DNA from: Welwitschia mirabilis
Lineage: Eukaryota > Gnetophyta > Gnetopsida > Welwitschiales
NCBI GenBank assembly: GCA_051453625.1
Contig: JBOZIK010000001.1
Coordinates: forward strand, 129,261,452-129,325,451
DNA: 64,000 bases
Direction: 5' to 3'
Below the pieces are notes generated by a model. That model saw nothing but the letters and a program-made list of their open reading frames with translations. It was not told where the DNA came from and did no database searches. Every line of letters begins with the position of its first letter. The first letter of the stretch is position 1. Positions 23,106 to 34,818 of the stretch are shown here, in pieces. The translations under genes and the position numbers were made by a program.

Positions 23106-26100
23106 ATGAGTTAACCCGTTGAAGTAAATTATCTCACAAGACCTTCCTTCTTTGATGGAACAAATTATAGTTATTGGAAAGCAAAAATAAGGGTCTTTGT
23201 TCAATCCATTAACTTTGAAATATGGGAGTCTATTATTAATGGGTATTGTCCTCCTACTGTACAAGATTCAATAACTAAGTTAGCTACTTCAAAGAGCAAG
23301 GATAAATGGATGCTAGATGAAAAATTAGCAGCAACTTCCAATTTCAAAGGACTAAATTCCATCTTCTATGCCATAGTTCCAGAAGATTTTAAAAGAGTTG
23401 TAAATTGCACCACTACCAAATAATCTTGGAACATATTGAAAACCGCTCATGAAGGAACCAACCTAGTAAAGAAGGCTAAGCTTCAGATGCTGATCACTCA
23501 GTTTAAAGATCTAAAGATGGAATATGATAAAGGTATAAATAAATTCTTTGCAAACTAACAGATATTATGAATTCTATGCATGGCTTAGTGAAACTATTAA
23601 AGAATCAAGAGTAGTTCGCAAAGCATTGAGATCTCTGCCCAAAAGGTTTAAATTAAAAGTAACTACCATTGAAGAAAGTAAGGATCTGAATATTATAAAA
23701 TTGGATGGACTCCAAGGGAACTTTCATACCTTTAAGCTTAAATTTGAAAAACAAAAAAATAAAAGTATAGCATTAACTACCACTTATGAAATTTCTAAGA
23801 CCAGGGATGGATTTGACCAAGAACCAAAAAGTTATAATGAAGTGGCTCTTCTAGCCAGCAGATTTAGATGCTTCATCTAGAGATGACAAGGTGGAAGTTA
23901 GTCTTAGAAATCAGTAATAAGAAAAGAGAAATGACATCACAAGATTCAATGCTATTCATGAAAAGTATTTAGTCATACATTAAGTATCTGCCCAAACAAT
24001 AGAAAAGATGATAAATGAAAAGGAAAGAAAGTCCTGTTAGTAACATGGAATGATGAAGAAAGTAAAAGTGGATAGAACTCAGATTCAGAACATGGTGAAA
24101 TCTATCTCATGGCCATCATTAATGAAAAAGTATACTCCTCTTCTCTCATTGTTTCAGTCATTAGTGATGATACACTAAATGGTATAGAAATGGAATTATA
24201 TTTAGAATGTCAAAATCTAGCTCATAGAGTAAACATTTTAAGAAAAGAAAACAAAAACCTTCTAGATAAGCTTAAGATTAAAGAAAAGGAAATCAAAGAT
24301 CTGAAGAGTAACCTTACCTCAACCTCCTATAGTATTAAATAAAAAGTTCCTAGCATTTGTACCCTAGCTTTTTTAATTCTTATCATTTTTCATACTTCAG
24401 ATCTTTATCTAAGACAAACTCTAAAAACCCTATAGCAAATATTACCTATCATTATTGCAACAAAAAGGGTTATTTCAAGATTGATTGTATCTTTTGCAAA
24501 AGTTGGTTTCTTTTCCTAAAAATCGAATCAACATGTGAGCAAACACAAATGCTGAAGTGGATTTCAAAATCCCCAAATAAAATCCTATTAATCTAAATGG
24601 CTTTAAAAGCAATTAATCATTCATGCTGATATCTAGATAGTGATTGCTCTAGACATATGACAAGTAACAAGTCTAACTTCATCAACTTCAAGGAATATAA
24701 TGAAGGTGAAGTGACTTTTGGGGATAATGAAAAAGCTCAAATTGAAGGCATTGGAAGCATTGGTAGAGGTAAATTACCTAATATTCACAATGTATTATTT
24801 GTTAATGAATTAAAGCATAATTTATTAAGCATTAGTCAGATTTATAATAAAGGTTATAAAGTGTTTTTTGATGAAAATAAATGTATTGTAAAACACAATA
24901 AAATAGATTAACTATTACTTATGACAAATAGACATGAAAATGTGTATTGTGTAAATTAATCTAATAGGTCTACTTGTCTATCTTCTCTTACTCAAGAAAA
25001 CATCATCAGACATCAGTGTTTAGGTCACATTAGTTTTGATTCATTGAAAAAATTATGTTATGATGAAATAGTTAAGGGTATTCCTAAAATTTCTTTCTCT
25101 CACAAAGGGCTATGTGATGCTTATCAAAAGGGAAAACAAACCAGAACATCTCATTTAAAAATTAATTATATCAAAACTAGTAAACCCTTAGATATAATTC
25201 ATATGGATTTAGTTGAGCCTATTCAAACTGCTAGTCTATCCGGAAGAAGATATTTTCTAGTTATAATTGATGATTTTTCTAGATTTTTGTGGGTAGCTTT
25301 CCTTCACACTAATCTGATGCTTATGAAAATTTTGTTAAAATTTACAAGAACCTTCAAACTGAAAATGAATACATAATAAAGAAAATCTAAAGTGATCATG
25401 GTAGAGAGTTTTAAAATAAAATATTTAAACTTTATTACAATTCAAATGGAATTGACCATGAGTTCTCAGATCCTAAAATCCCTTAACAAAATGGAATAGC
25501 TTAAAAAAAATCAAACTCTACTAGATATAGCAAGAGTTATGCTAAATGATAAAAATATTTCAAAATAATTTTGGGCTGAAGCAGTGAACACGGCTTGTCA
25601 TATCTCAAATAAAGTGTATTTAAGACCTAGAACTTTTAAAACTCTTTATGAGCTTTAGAAAGGAAAGAAGCCAAATATATCATACTTTAAAACCTTTGGA
25701 AGTAAGTGCTTCATTCTGAGAGATAGAGAAGAATTAGCAGAATTTGATTCTAAGTTAAATGAAGGAATCTTTTTAGGGTACTATCAATTTAGTAGACCCT
25801 ATAGAGTGTTTAACAAATAAACTCTACATACAGAAGAATCTATTAATGTAAAAATTTATAATGTTTCAAATTTCTCTAAATCTATTGATCTTGATAAAGA
25901 TCTAATTCCTTCTTATCCAATCAATAAAAATGAAGAAATATTAAAAGATAAGTCAATCCTAGAAATTAAGGAACTCAAGGATCATCCTGTAGAATATATC
26001 ATTGAAAATGTTTAGTAAGGCATTATTNNNNNNNNNNNNNNNNNNNNNNNNNNNNNNNNNNNNNNNNNNNNNNNNNNNNNNNNNNNNNNNNNNNNNNNNN

Positions 26101-27624
26101 NNNNNNNNNNNNNNNNNNNNNNNNNNNNNNNNNNNNNNNNNNNNNNNNNNNNNNNNNNNNNNNNNNNNNNNNNNNNNNNNNNNNNNNNNNNNNNNNNNNN
26201 NNNNNNNNNNNNNNNNNNNNNNNNNNNNNNNNNNNNNNNNNNNNNNNNNNNNNNNNNNNNNNNNNNNNNNNNNNNNNNNNNNNNNNNNNNNNNNNNNNNN
26301 NNNNNNNNNNNNNNNNNNNNNNNNNNNNNNNNNNNNNNNNNNNNNNNNNNNNNNNNNNNNNNNNNNNNNNNNNNNNNNNNNNNNNNNNNNNNNNNNNNNN
26401 NNNNNNNNNNNNNNNNNNNNNNNNNNNNNNNNNNNNNNNNNNNNNNNNNNNNNNNNNNNNNNNNNNNNNNNNNNNNNNNNNNNNNNNNNNNNNNNNNNNN
26501 NNNNNNNNNNNNNNNNNNNNNNNNNNNNNNNNNNNNNNNNNNNNNNNNNNNNNNNNNNNNNNNNNNNNNNNNNNNNNNNNNNNNNNNNNNNNNNNNNNNN
26601 NNNNNNNNNNNNNNNNNNNNNNNNNNNNNNNNNNNNNNNNNNNNNNNNNNNNNNNNNNNNNNNNNNNNNNNNNNNNNNNNNNNNNNNNNNNNNNNNNNNN
26701 NNNNNNNNNNNNNNNNNNNNNNNNNNNNNNNNNNNNNNNNNNNNNNNNNNNNNNNNNNNNNNNNNNNNNNNNNNNNNNNNNNNNNNNNNNCATGGTATTT
26801 TTATAAATCAAAAGAAATACTCCTTAGATTTAATAAAAAAATTCAAACTAGAAAATGCAAAATGTATAGACTCTTTAATGGCCACAAATGTTAAATCTTT
26901 TCTAGATGAAAATGGCAAGGATATGGATCAAAAGATATATCGTAATATTATTGGAAGTCTATTATATCTAACAACTAGTTACCCTGATATAACTTCTAGT
27001 ATTGGTTTGTGTGCCAGATATCAAAACAAACCAAAGAAATCACATCTTATTGCTACAAAGAAAATACTTCACTATATAAAAGTTACTCTAGACTTTGGCT
27101 TATGGTTTTCAAATGATACTCCTTTAAGCTTAATAGGTTATAGCGATGTAGATTGGGCTAGATGTAAATATGATCATAAGAGCATGAGTGATGGATGCTT
27201 CTTCTTTAGAAATTATCTCACCACCTGGTATAGTAAGAAACAATGCTCCATATCTTCTTTGATAGCTAAAGCTGAGTATATAGTTGCTAGAGCATGTTGC
27301 ACTCAAATCCTATGGATGAAAAAAACCTTAAAGAATTATGACCTAAGCATCATAGAAGTACCAATCCTATGTGATAACTCAAGTGTCATTCAAATTGTTC
27401 ATGACCCAGTGCAATACACTCACACAAATCACATTGATATCAAACACCATTTTATTTGAGAATTAATAGAAAAGAAAATAATTTCTTTAGAATATATGTG
27501 TACTGAAGATTAAATGGCCGATATCTTTATGAAACCCTTATCGTTGGATCGTTTTTCAACTCTTCATTATTTTCTAGGTATCAAGTTTGAAAAAGACTTA
27601 CCAAACTTAGCCTTATTTAAATAA
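23106..27624 (+). pseudogene. copia-1 gag-pol polyprotein remnant
   Basis: The start ATG at 23,106 is followed two codons later by a stop. Gag: FFDGTNYSYWKAKIRVF (about 23,140), KLQMLITQFKDLK (23,490), then after frameshifts SRVVRKALRSLPKRF (23,600). A coiled coil lies at 24,190-24,320. The zinc knuckle near 24,450 reads YHYCNKKGYFKIDC, with the first Cys and the His both Tyr. Protease: DSDCSRHMT near 24,640 has DSD for DSG. Integrase: HMDLVEP (Asp at 25,206), VIIDDFSRFLWVAF and SDHGREF. The codon at 25,502, where the family has its catalytic Glu, is TAA. A 763-N gap removes the RT active site. The last part reads YRNIIGSLLYLT, then RNase H: GYSDVDWA, AKAEY, CDNSSVI and HIDIKHHF. The protein ends at TAA 27,622. 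Confidence 0.93.
26028..26790. other. Assembly gap, 763 N, inside copia-1 pol
   Basis: Removes most of the reverse transcriptase, including its YVDD region. The flanks are not duplicates of each other. Confidence 0.99.
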
Positions 27625-27674
27625 TAAATTTTAGTTGAGGGGTTAAAACTTTTAATTATCATATAAGTTTGAAC

Positions 27675-28050
27675 CCTAGTCAACCTTCCTTTTCAAGTAG
27701 GATGACCACTTCTCTTTCAGTTTTTCTTACTTTTAAACTTTTCTTTTCACTGGATCAATCAATCATACTATTGAGTTAACCAATTTAGCCCTATTTTTTT
27801 TTGTACTATCTTATAGCAACTGGGTTAACCAAATAATTTCCTTTAGTTAAGCTCTTTAAGTATTATTTCTAGTTATATCAGGTTAACCTCATCTTAATTC
27901 TAGTTCGACCGAGTTTGATTCGGTTTTGACTATTAGATTCTCATCTGGTGTGGTTGACTACATACATCTTTGGGTTAACCACTATCTTACTATTTTAGTT
28001 TTTAGAATTTTACATGGGTCGACTGACTTTCCTATCAGTCACTCGCATTT
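27675..28050 (+). repeat. Reiterated GGTTAACC/GGTCGAC-like words in copia-1 spacer
   Basis: Between pol and the extra ORF, short words recur: AGTTAACCAA (27,774), GGGTTAACCAAA (27,822), CAGGTTAACCTC (27,880), TTCGACCGAG (27,904), GGTTGAC (27,952), GGGTTAACCA (27,971) and GGGTCGACTGAC (28,016). They match the reiterated word of the LTRs. Confidence 0.6.
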
Positions 28051-28192
28051 AAGGTGGTGCACCATAGATTTTTAAATCTTCATGTCCTTTGTCTTTTTTC
28101 TCATTGTCTTTTCTTCCTTTGTCATTTTTTAAGCTTCTGGGAGGGCTCTTTTCAACTTTTCCTGCACTTTTTCTCTTAGATCTGGGCTTAAA

Positions 28193-29061
28193 ATGGCATC
28201 TCAGTAGCTAGGAAAGGGATCTCGAAAGAGAAGAAAGGAGGCAGCTGTCAAACCTCCTAGTTATGTATTCTCTAGGATGAGCACCAAGCAATTAAGGCAC
28301 TTTGAAAAGCATTTTGAAACTAGTCCCATAGCCTTAAAAGAACTTCTAAACCTGTGCAATTTCTAAGCCTGTGGGATGTCTAGACTTTGCTAAAAGATGT
28401 TAACTAGGAATACTTTCTTCATGTCTCTAGTACCTGCTACTCTATAATAACCAGGTTATTTNNNNNNNNNNGGCTTTCTAGAAGAAAATGAAGTGAATAC
28501 TGACCTATAACTAAATCTTTTGAAGAAAAGGATGTAACCACTCTCCATGTTTGTGGCATACATGTCACTTAGAAGAAGATACTCAAAGCTTCCCAACTTC
28601 TTTTAAGATGCTGTTTGTTAAACCTCATTATGTCATATAGTTTTTTACCAGTTTCTAGGCACAAAGATGAGCTCTCCAACTATTGGACCTTTCTACTTTA
28701 TGTGCTAGATAGGATAAGATACATTGATACTCTTGGGATCATGCTGAAGCACATGACCAACCAGCTTTAGATTCATAAAAGGTGTGCCCTGCCTTATCCC
28801 TTCCTCATCATGCAAATTTATTTTTACTTCAACATTCCTCATCTAGTTAGGTAGAAGATGCCTATTGATCATGCTACCTTGTCTAAGATGCACATTTTTG
28901 AAGAACCAACTACTCCTTTAAAGCCTAAGATCAAGGCCTCTCAGATCCTAAAGATCCTTTATCTTTTGCACTATATTGATTCATAGGCTCATTACATTAA
29001 GAAGGCACTCATTGCTAGTGGCACTACAGTCACTGATCCCTCTCAGAGTGAGGTTGGTTAG
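28193..29061 (+). pseudogene. copia-1 extra ORF after pol (putative plant transposon protein-like)
   Basis: ATG at 28,193 opens a basic N-terminus (GKGSRKRRKEAAVKPPSY) with one early stop, then MSTKQLRHFEKHFETSP and IALKELLNLCNF. After a 10-N gap at 28,462 and frameshifts, recognisable blocks are FLEENEVNTDL, RHKDELSNYWTF, LDRIRYIDTLGIMLKHM and CALPYPFLIMQIYFYFNIP, ending KKALIASGTTVTDPSQSEVG at TAG 29,059. The layout resembles the domain annotated as 'putative plant transposon protein' (I recall Pfam Transposase_32), often found in plant retroelement extra ORFs. It lies in sense orientation in the position where env-like ORFs occur in some copia lineages. No membrane segment or signal peptide is evident, so an envelope role is not supported. 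Confidence 0.6.
28462..28471. other. Assembly gap, 10 N
   Basis: Ten N inside the copia-1 extra ORF; true length unknown. Confidence 0.99.
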
Positions 29062-29356
29062 TCTTTTGAGTTCTTTAAATCTGATTAAATCTATGTGGCT
29101 TTTTCTTGGTTTTCTAGTTTTTCTTTGTCCTTTCTATCCTTAATTTCATTAAAAAGAAGGAGAATAATTTGTACTCATGTTGTCACTCTTTGTTACTTCT
29201 TTGTGATGTATAACAAAAATGCACCTTTCATGATATAATGTAAATCTTTTTTGAGTAATACAAAGAAGTCTTTTTATGAAAATCTTTTTGATCTTTACTA
29301 GATTTCTTTCATGTAAAACTTGTATAAATTTAATCGATTTTAAAGTTAAATGAGCT

Positions 29357-29366
29357 AGGGGGAGAA
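29357..29366 (+). other. Secondary polypurine tract of copia-1
   Basis: AGGGGGAGAA about 50 bp upstream of the 3' LTR; could be a central-type or former tract. Confidence 0.35.
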
Positions 29367-29403
29367 CCATATGATAAATTATTATTTTTTCTCAATCAAT
29401 GAT

Positions 29404-29413
29404 AAAGGGAGAG
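29404..29413 (+). other. Polypurine tract of copia-1
   Basis: AAAGGGAGAG, two bases before the 3' LTR, the expected primer for plus-strand DNA synthesis. Confidence 0.75.
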
Positions 29414-29415
29414 TT

Positions 29416-30736
29416 TATTGAGAACCCATTATCATTAATTAAATTAATAAGTTTTTGTAGTTAGTCAATTGTGTAGAGATTTTCCAGCACCAGGCGACCA
29501 ACTTCTAAGATCGAGTAACTGACCTGTTAAAGAACTATGAAGTTGCTTTAGAATCTGGCGACTATACATAGAATATTGGGTGACCAAACTGATGTAGATA
29601 AAGAAAATGATAGGTTATAGAACATGCGATTGAGTGCGTCATATCAGTGATCGAGCTGACACATCAAGGAGAAGACCGGCTCAAGAATGAGTGACTAAAA
29701 ACTTTTATTCAAGAGATCCAGTTTAAGCCTTTACGTAAGAACTGGGGTAAACACAGGAAATAGCTATAAGAACATGTGCAACTACATTACAATCTATAAA
29801 ATTCAGTCTAATGATAGAGCAGGCAACCGACTAATTTCATATGGGTGACTGCGTAACAATCAGTGAAGCCTGAGTCTGTTGAGTGCAAGGGCGACCAAAG
29901 GACGTATTTATAGGTAAATGCATTTTACCTAGAATCCACCATCATAAGGTTGACCAAGTAATAAATATCAGGGTAACTGAGTAAAAGTCAGCTGCAAATA
30001 AACATAAGAATGACTGAATATGCATCTATTCTATACTAAGAAATCTGTGATAAACAAGGACGACCGAAGATTAGGAATAAGGATGACCAGAGACTCAAGT
30101 GACTAGAGATTTGAGTGACCGAGTACTATATCAAGGTCGACTATACGAAGTAAAAATGTAACTGTTACATTTTCAATGGTTTATCAAAAAGGGCACAATG
30201 GTTCATCAAAAGCACAATGGTTCGCTTCATCCTCCTCAAATGGTTACCTTGTGCATCTTTAGTATTTAAGCTCTCTTTCAATTAAAAGGAAGATAACCTT
30301 TTCTTGTAAAATCAGATATTGAAAAAGAAGAATGGTCATTCTCTTTTAGCATTGTATATGAACTAGTTTAAGTTCAGATTTCTGATTGAATCTATTATTG
30401 CATCTACTTATAAGAAGAGATTGATGTACCTCTAAGAGAAAATTTGTGCATCTGTGCATTTTTCTTTCTTCCATTCATCTATGATTGAGGATCAACCATA
30501 AAATCCTTTGAAATTGTGAAAGGTTATTTGGTGAGCTTGAAAACCATCATTGGAAGCTAATATATGCCAGCCAAGGACAAGGAGTCTAAAGGGCTAAAGG
30601 GTGGTGTCTATCCACCATTAAATATCTTGCTTTTGTACTACATATCTACTTGTCTTATTTGCAGATTCTGAAGAACAAGGAAATTGATTTTTTAAAGACC
30701 TACTCACCCCCTCTTAGGGTCGATCTGCTACTTTCA
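29416..30736 (+). repeat. 3' LTR of copia-1 (1,321 bp)
   Basis: Aligns end to end with 21,765-23,068. The first bases are TATTGAGAACCC against TGTTAAAAACCC, so the terminal TG has decayed to TA. It ends CTACTTTCA. It keeps about 20 copies of the GGGYRACCGA-like word, for example GGGCGACCAAAG, GGACGACCGAAG and GAGTGACCGAGT, often with the CpG retained where the 5' LTR has lost it. Confidence 0.93.
30263..30269 (+). promoter_or_regulatory. Possible TATA box in copia-1 3' LTR
   Basis: TATTTAA in the same context as in the 5' LTR; conservation in diverged LTRs supports a promoter role. Confidence 0.4.
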
Positions 30737-30741
30737 GTAAG
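30737..30741. repeat. Right target-site duplication of copia-1 (GTAAG)
   Basis: Directly follows CTTTCA and is followed by TTGAAACAAG, rejoining the interrupted array. Confidence 0.9.
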
Positions 30742-33080
30742 TTGAAACAAGTTCATTATCTTTTATTATCTTATTAATTTCTAATATTTAATAAAATCAA
30801 GAAAGCTTTTATTTACCATATAGTACTAAAACCATAATGAATGTCAGCCATACAAATTTTTAATAGAAGATATATTTCAACATGATTAATACTAGAAAAT
30901 ATATTTTTAGTGTTACTTTATAAATTAATTACTATATTCTTGGAATTTTTTTTTCTTCTATTAAGTGCAAGTTTAGAGCTTTTCTTAGGAAATTAACACA
31001 AAGATAAAAATTCCAAAGTGATAAGGATTTGTTATGATGGACTATTCATGGAAATCCTATCTAATCATAAAGGACACCAATAGGTTAAGAAAATTTTAAT
31101 ATTTTTAATTAAAATTTTTCATCAAGTTAAAATATTTAAAATTATTTAAGTCATTCAAAGATTTAAAATTTAAAAGGAACTTATGCTTTATGAAAAATAA
31201 ACTAACTAAGAGATTCCAAAATCATTGATCAAATATACTTAGCTTAAAATTTAAAGCTCTAAATATAACATAAAAACAAAAAATTAACATTTAAAGACAT
31301 TTTCTTCATCACAGGTCTTTCTCTTATAATTGTGTATTAGACTTTGTAAAAGAAAAAACAATTAGAAGATCTCTACTTTCTTCTATTAAAAAGTAAAATA
31401 GACATTTATCATGTACATTAATAACTTAGTTTTATCTTAAATTTCCAAGATAAAATATAAAGTAACATGATACTCTAGATGTATACATCTTCAAAAGTTA
31501 GAAGAAAGAAGTAAATAGATTAAAATAAAAATTAAAAATAGTAAAATTTTAAATATTTAGAAGTCTAGAGTTTAGTGTCATTATATATCTATTTTTTAAA
31601 AATTTCATAGAAACTAATATACTAATAATTATGGTAAACTAAAGTGAAATTTTAATGCTTTATACTATTCTAATTTCTTAAATATTTATATATTAAATAA
31701 ATGACATAAATTACTTTATTTTACATAGTTTGGAAAAAAATTACAAATTTTATTAATACAGGCTTCTAATCAAACATGTATTTAAAAGCATTTGTTATTT
31801 TTCCAATATGACTTATTTATTACCTAAGAACTTTTAATTATATAAATCAATAAAGTGCATTAATCAAGAAAATTTTGTATTGATTTACATTAGATATATT
31901 CTTTTTCTCTTAAGCAATCTTGTATTATAACATAGTAGTGTAAATCCTTAAAATATTAATATGTGCATGAACTAAAGGACAATAAATTATCTTAACTTCC
32001 TATAACTCTCTTCTCCATTCATAGATATTGATTACAATATGGATACTAATATGAGGTCATCTTTTATTTCATACTTATTAACAACTTATTAATCGTAAAG
32101 TCTTGATCAAGATATGCCTTTTCAATGAGCCGTCACACCCTTTAATAAAGCAAAAATATAATAAAAAATAATAAAGTAAAAGTATCAATATAATAAAAAG
32201 AGACAAGTTAAAATACAAATATAATATAAAAATAATAAAGTACAACCCTAAGTTAGACATAAAAAACAAAATGAAATAGGAAACTTCACATTTATCATTA
32301 TTTATGAATTTAAAATTATGAATGTATGCACTTTCTTTGGAGAAATACACTTTGTATCTGTGAGAAGAAGAAGCAATGGTCCACTGGTTTTACCTATTCC
32401 TTGCTATTGAGCACTATAGATTTTGAGAATTATTTTTCTCCCTCATATTTCTTTCATTTTGTTTTCTTAGAAAGATTCATAATTTATTTTCAATTCTATT
32501 AGAAAACTATCTTGAATACTCTATAAATTGGATGTGTTTTTTAAAATATTTTGAAATCATTAATTTTTTCAATAAATGGTGTTGAAAATAAGTTATTCTA
32601 CATTTTGTTTACAAATCTTTATTTAAGTGGTTTTTATCATTTCCATTGTAATCTTTATTTTTTAAAATAAATCAATAAATTATAAAAAATAGAGTAAAAT
32701 GACTTTTTTTTCATTTTAAAAATTTGATCACTCTTAACTTTGATATGAGATTTTTTAGGAAAACTTAATTATAAATAACATTGCTTTTTGAGTAATAAAT
32801 GCTACATTAATTACTAATATTTATTATGTTTTTTAATTATTAAAGGCATTACATTTTATGTCATAGATTTTTCATGTGATTTCTTCATGAAGATATGCAT
32901 TTATTAGGAAATCATTTTTTAAGATGCCATCTTACTTTTTTAATAGACCACTGTACTGGTATTCTTTTTAGCTACCATCTTAGTTTTTCCAGCTACTACC
33001 TTAGTTAATTTAATAACTAATGACTATGAAAGTCTCTTCAAACTACTACATTGATTTATATATATCAAAAATTAGACCAT
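30742..33080. other. No gene seen; AT-rich DNA
   Basis: Anonymous sequence. An open stretch at 32,350-32,078 on the minus strand is a low-complexity Leu/Phe/Tyr string from A-rich DNA and is not accepted as a gene. Confidence 0.4.
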
Positions 33081-33440
33081 TATAGTGGTGTTTTTGGACT
33101 ATTATACTAAATAAATCATTAAAACAAACATTATATCACTAGAATGATATTTTGAGACTATTATAATGGTTAAATTAATAAATGAATATTATATAGCTAT
33201 AATAGTATTTTCAGATTATCATAGTAGATAAATTAATGGAAAAACACTATCACCACTTTAATGGTATTTATAAATCACTATGATGGTCTAACTAACCAAA
33301 TGTATATAAACTACTATAATAGTATTTCGAGACTATCATAGTGATTAATCTAATAAAATGAACACAAATCACTCACTGTAATAGTATTTGATATTGCCAT
33401 AGTAATTAAAGAATATTTTTATAATGGTATTTTAACATAA
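33081..33440. repeat. Minisatellite, unit 58-59 bp, about six copies
   Basis: TATAATAGTATTT-like unit heads start at 33,081, 33,140, 33,198, 33,257, 33,315, 33,377 and 33,420. Each unit contains GACTATCATAGTG-like sequence about 18 bp in, so it has partial dyad character (CTATAATAG and CTATCATAG). Units are strongly diverged. Confidence 0.75.
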
Positions 33441-33469
33441 AAACATCACTGTAACAAAATGTAAGTATG

Positions 33470-33765
33470 AGCAAAGACATAGTTATAAATTATAGCATCA
33501 ACCTTGAAAAAAGTCATAGTTATAGACTATTAGAGTAACCACAATTAAAGTCATAGCTGCAAACTAGAACATCAATCTCGACATACATCATATTTGTAAA
33601 ATGGAATACTAACCTTGAGGAAAGCCACTTATGTAAATTGTGACATCATCTATCATGAAAAATATAATTGTATGTGATAAATTAAGTATGTATTTTACCA
33701 CCATATCATAATCATTTACCACTATGATAAAAGTCATAGTTGCAAACTAGATATTGGAATTAACA
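33470..33765. repeat. Minisatellite, unit 36-38 bp, about eight copies
   Basis: Copies of AAAGTCATAGTTGCAAACTA followed by a GCATCAACCTTGA-like tail start near 33,473, 33,510, 33,547, 33,583, 33,621, 33,658 and 33,730. It adjoins the 58-bp array but has a different period and sequence. Confidence 0.7.
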
Positions 33766-34496
33766 AAGTCATATGGTAAAATAATTTGATTACTAAATTC
33801 AATAAATTTACTTTAAAAAATAATGAAATTATTACATACCATAATTAAATTAGTTAAAATAATAGTAAAATTAGAAGTAAAAATGGTAAATTTGGTAAAA
33901 CTAATCATGACATTTATTAATCAAAAGAGTAAAGTAATTAACTATTTCTATTATATGAGTATAATAAAAATTCTTTCTTGATATTTAATTATTCATATCA
34001 AATTTCCTAAGTGAAATCACGACAAGCATGACATTGAAGAAATAATTTAAAAACAATAAATTTTACATATGTGCTAAACAAAATGGTAAGATTAGATAAA
34101 TAATTATATCATAATAACTCAATACCTTCCTATCTAAAGGTTATAAATTATTTAGATATCATTTCTAGATTACTAAAAATATAACATTTTAACTATGACA
34201 CATAGGGTGCTACTAGAGTAGAGCTAGAAATGCTATATGTCATGCATCAGTTTGTGACTAAAGCTCTAATGAATTAAAAGATGGATGAATAAAGTCTATA
34301 AAGTAGATTTATTGATTCATTAGATAGTTATTCTATATTAGAAACAACTAAGTTTTATAGAAAAATTTTCAAGTACTTTAAGGATGATAACATAACTATA
34401 TGGGGTAAGATAGTTGAATCTTCTCCTAATGCTATTTCAAGGTGTAATAACTTATAATACTAAAAAGACATGTCTATGTTACTTTAAAACATTTCA

Positions 34497-34818
34497 AGCA
34501 AATGGTTATTATGATTTCTCTAAAAAGTACCATATAAACATGAAGCACCATGGCAAAGATAATGGAAGAAGGTAGGATGAATTCAATAGTAAATTAAAAG
34601 CTATATTTTATACAATTAAATACAATATTAATGCTAGCTTTTACATCTTACATGCATTTAGATGGTACCTTGAAATAATAAGGGTAGTTATGATAAGGGA
34701 AAAAAATAATTTATACTCTTTGCTTGCATTGAAGATGAAAGAACATGTAAACAAAATAAGTAGTTCATTGTCCCTAGGACTTATGTACCATTTACACTTA
34801 AAGTCAAGACGTTAATCC
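34497..34818 (+). pseudogene. Unidentified decayed ORF
   Basis: One plus-strand frame stays open for about 107 codons with a single internal stop, unusual for DNA this AT-rich. It includes NGYYDFSKKYHINMKHHGKD, then after the stop DEFNSKLKAIFYTIKYNINA, FYILHAFRWYLEII and LLALKMKEHVNKISS. No family recognised. A transposase fragment is possible, given the surroundings. Confidence 0.35.

Larger units (their letters stand above)
21765..30736 (+). mobile_element. Ty1/copia LTR retrotransposon, copia-1 (complete but dead)
   Basis: An 8.97-kb element with two LTRs of about 1.3 kb, the target duplication GTAAG on both sides, a primer-binding site just inside the 5' LTR, a gag-pol remnant in copia order (integrase before reverse transcriptase), a spacer, an extra ORF, a polypurine tract and the 3' LTR. 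In the first 110 or so aligned LTR bases about 22 differ, nearly all by transitions, so the insertion is old. Long LTRs, the Met primer site and an extra ORF after pol recall the SIRE/Maximus-like branch, but I cannot place it in a lineage without an RT tree. The catalytic centre of RT is in a gap. Confidence 0.95.

Noticed and set aside
23076-23264. 62-codon minus-strand ORF
   Set aside because: Antisense shadow of the copia-1 gag start.
28193-29061. Retroviral-type envelope gene
   Set aside because: Position fits, but no signal peptide, membrane helix or cleavage site can be seen.
29149-29370. 73-codon minus-strand ORF
   Set aside because: Lies in the untranslated stretch before the copia-1 polypurine tract; no motif.
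33081-33765. CRISPR-like array
   Set aside because: Repeats diverge throughout the unit with no constant repeat/variable spacer structure, and the DNA is plant nuclear.
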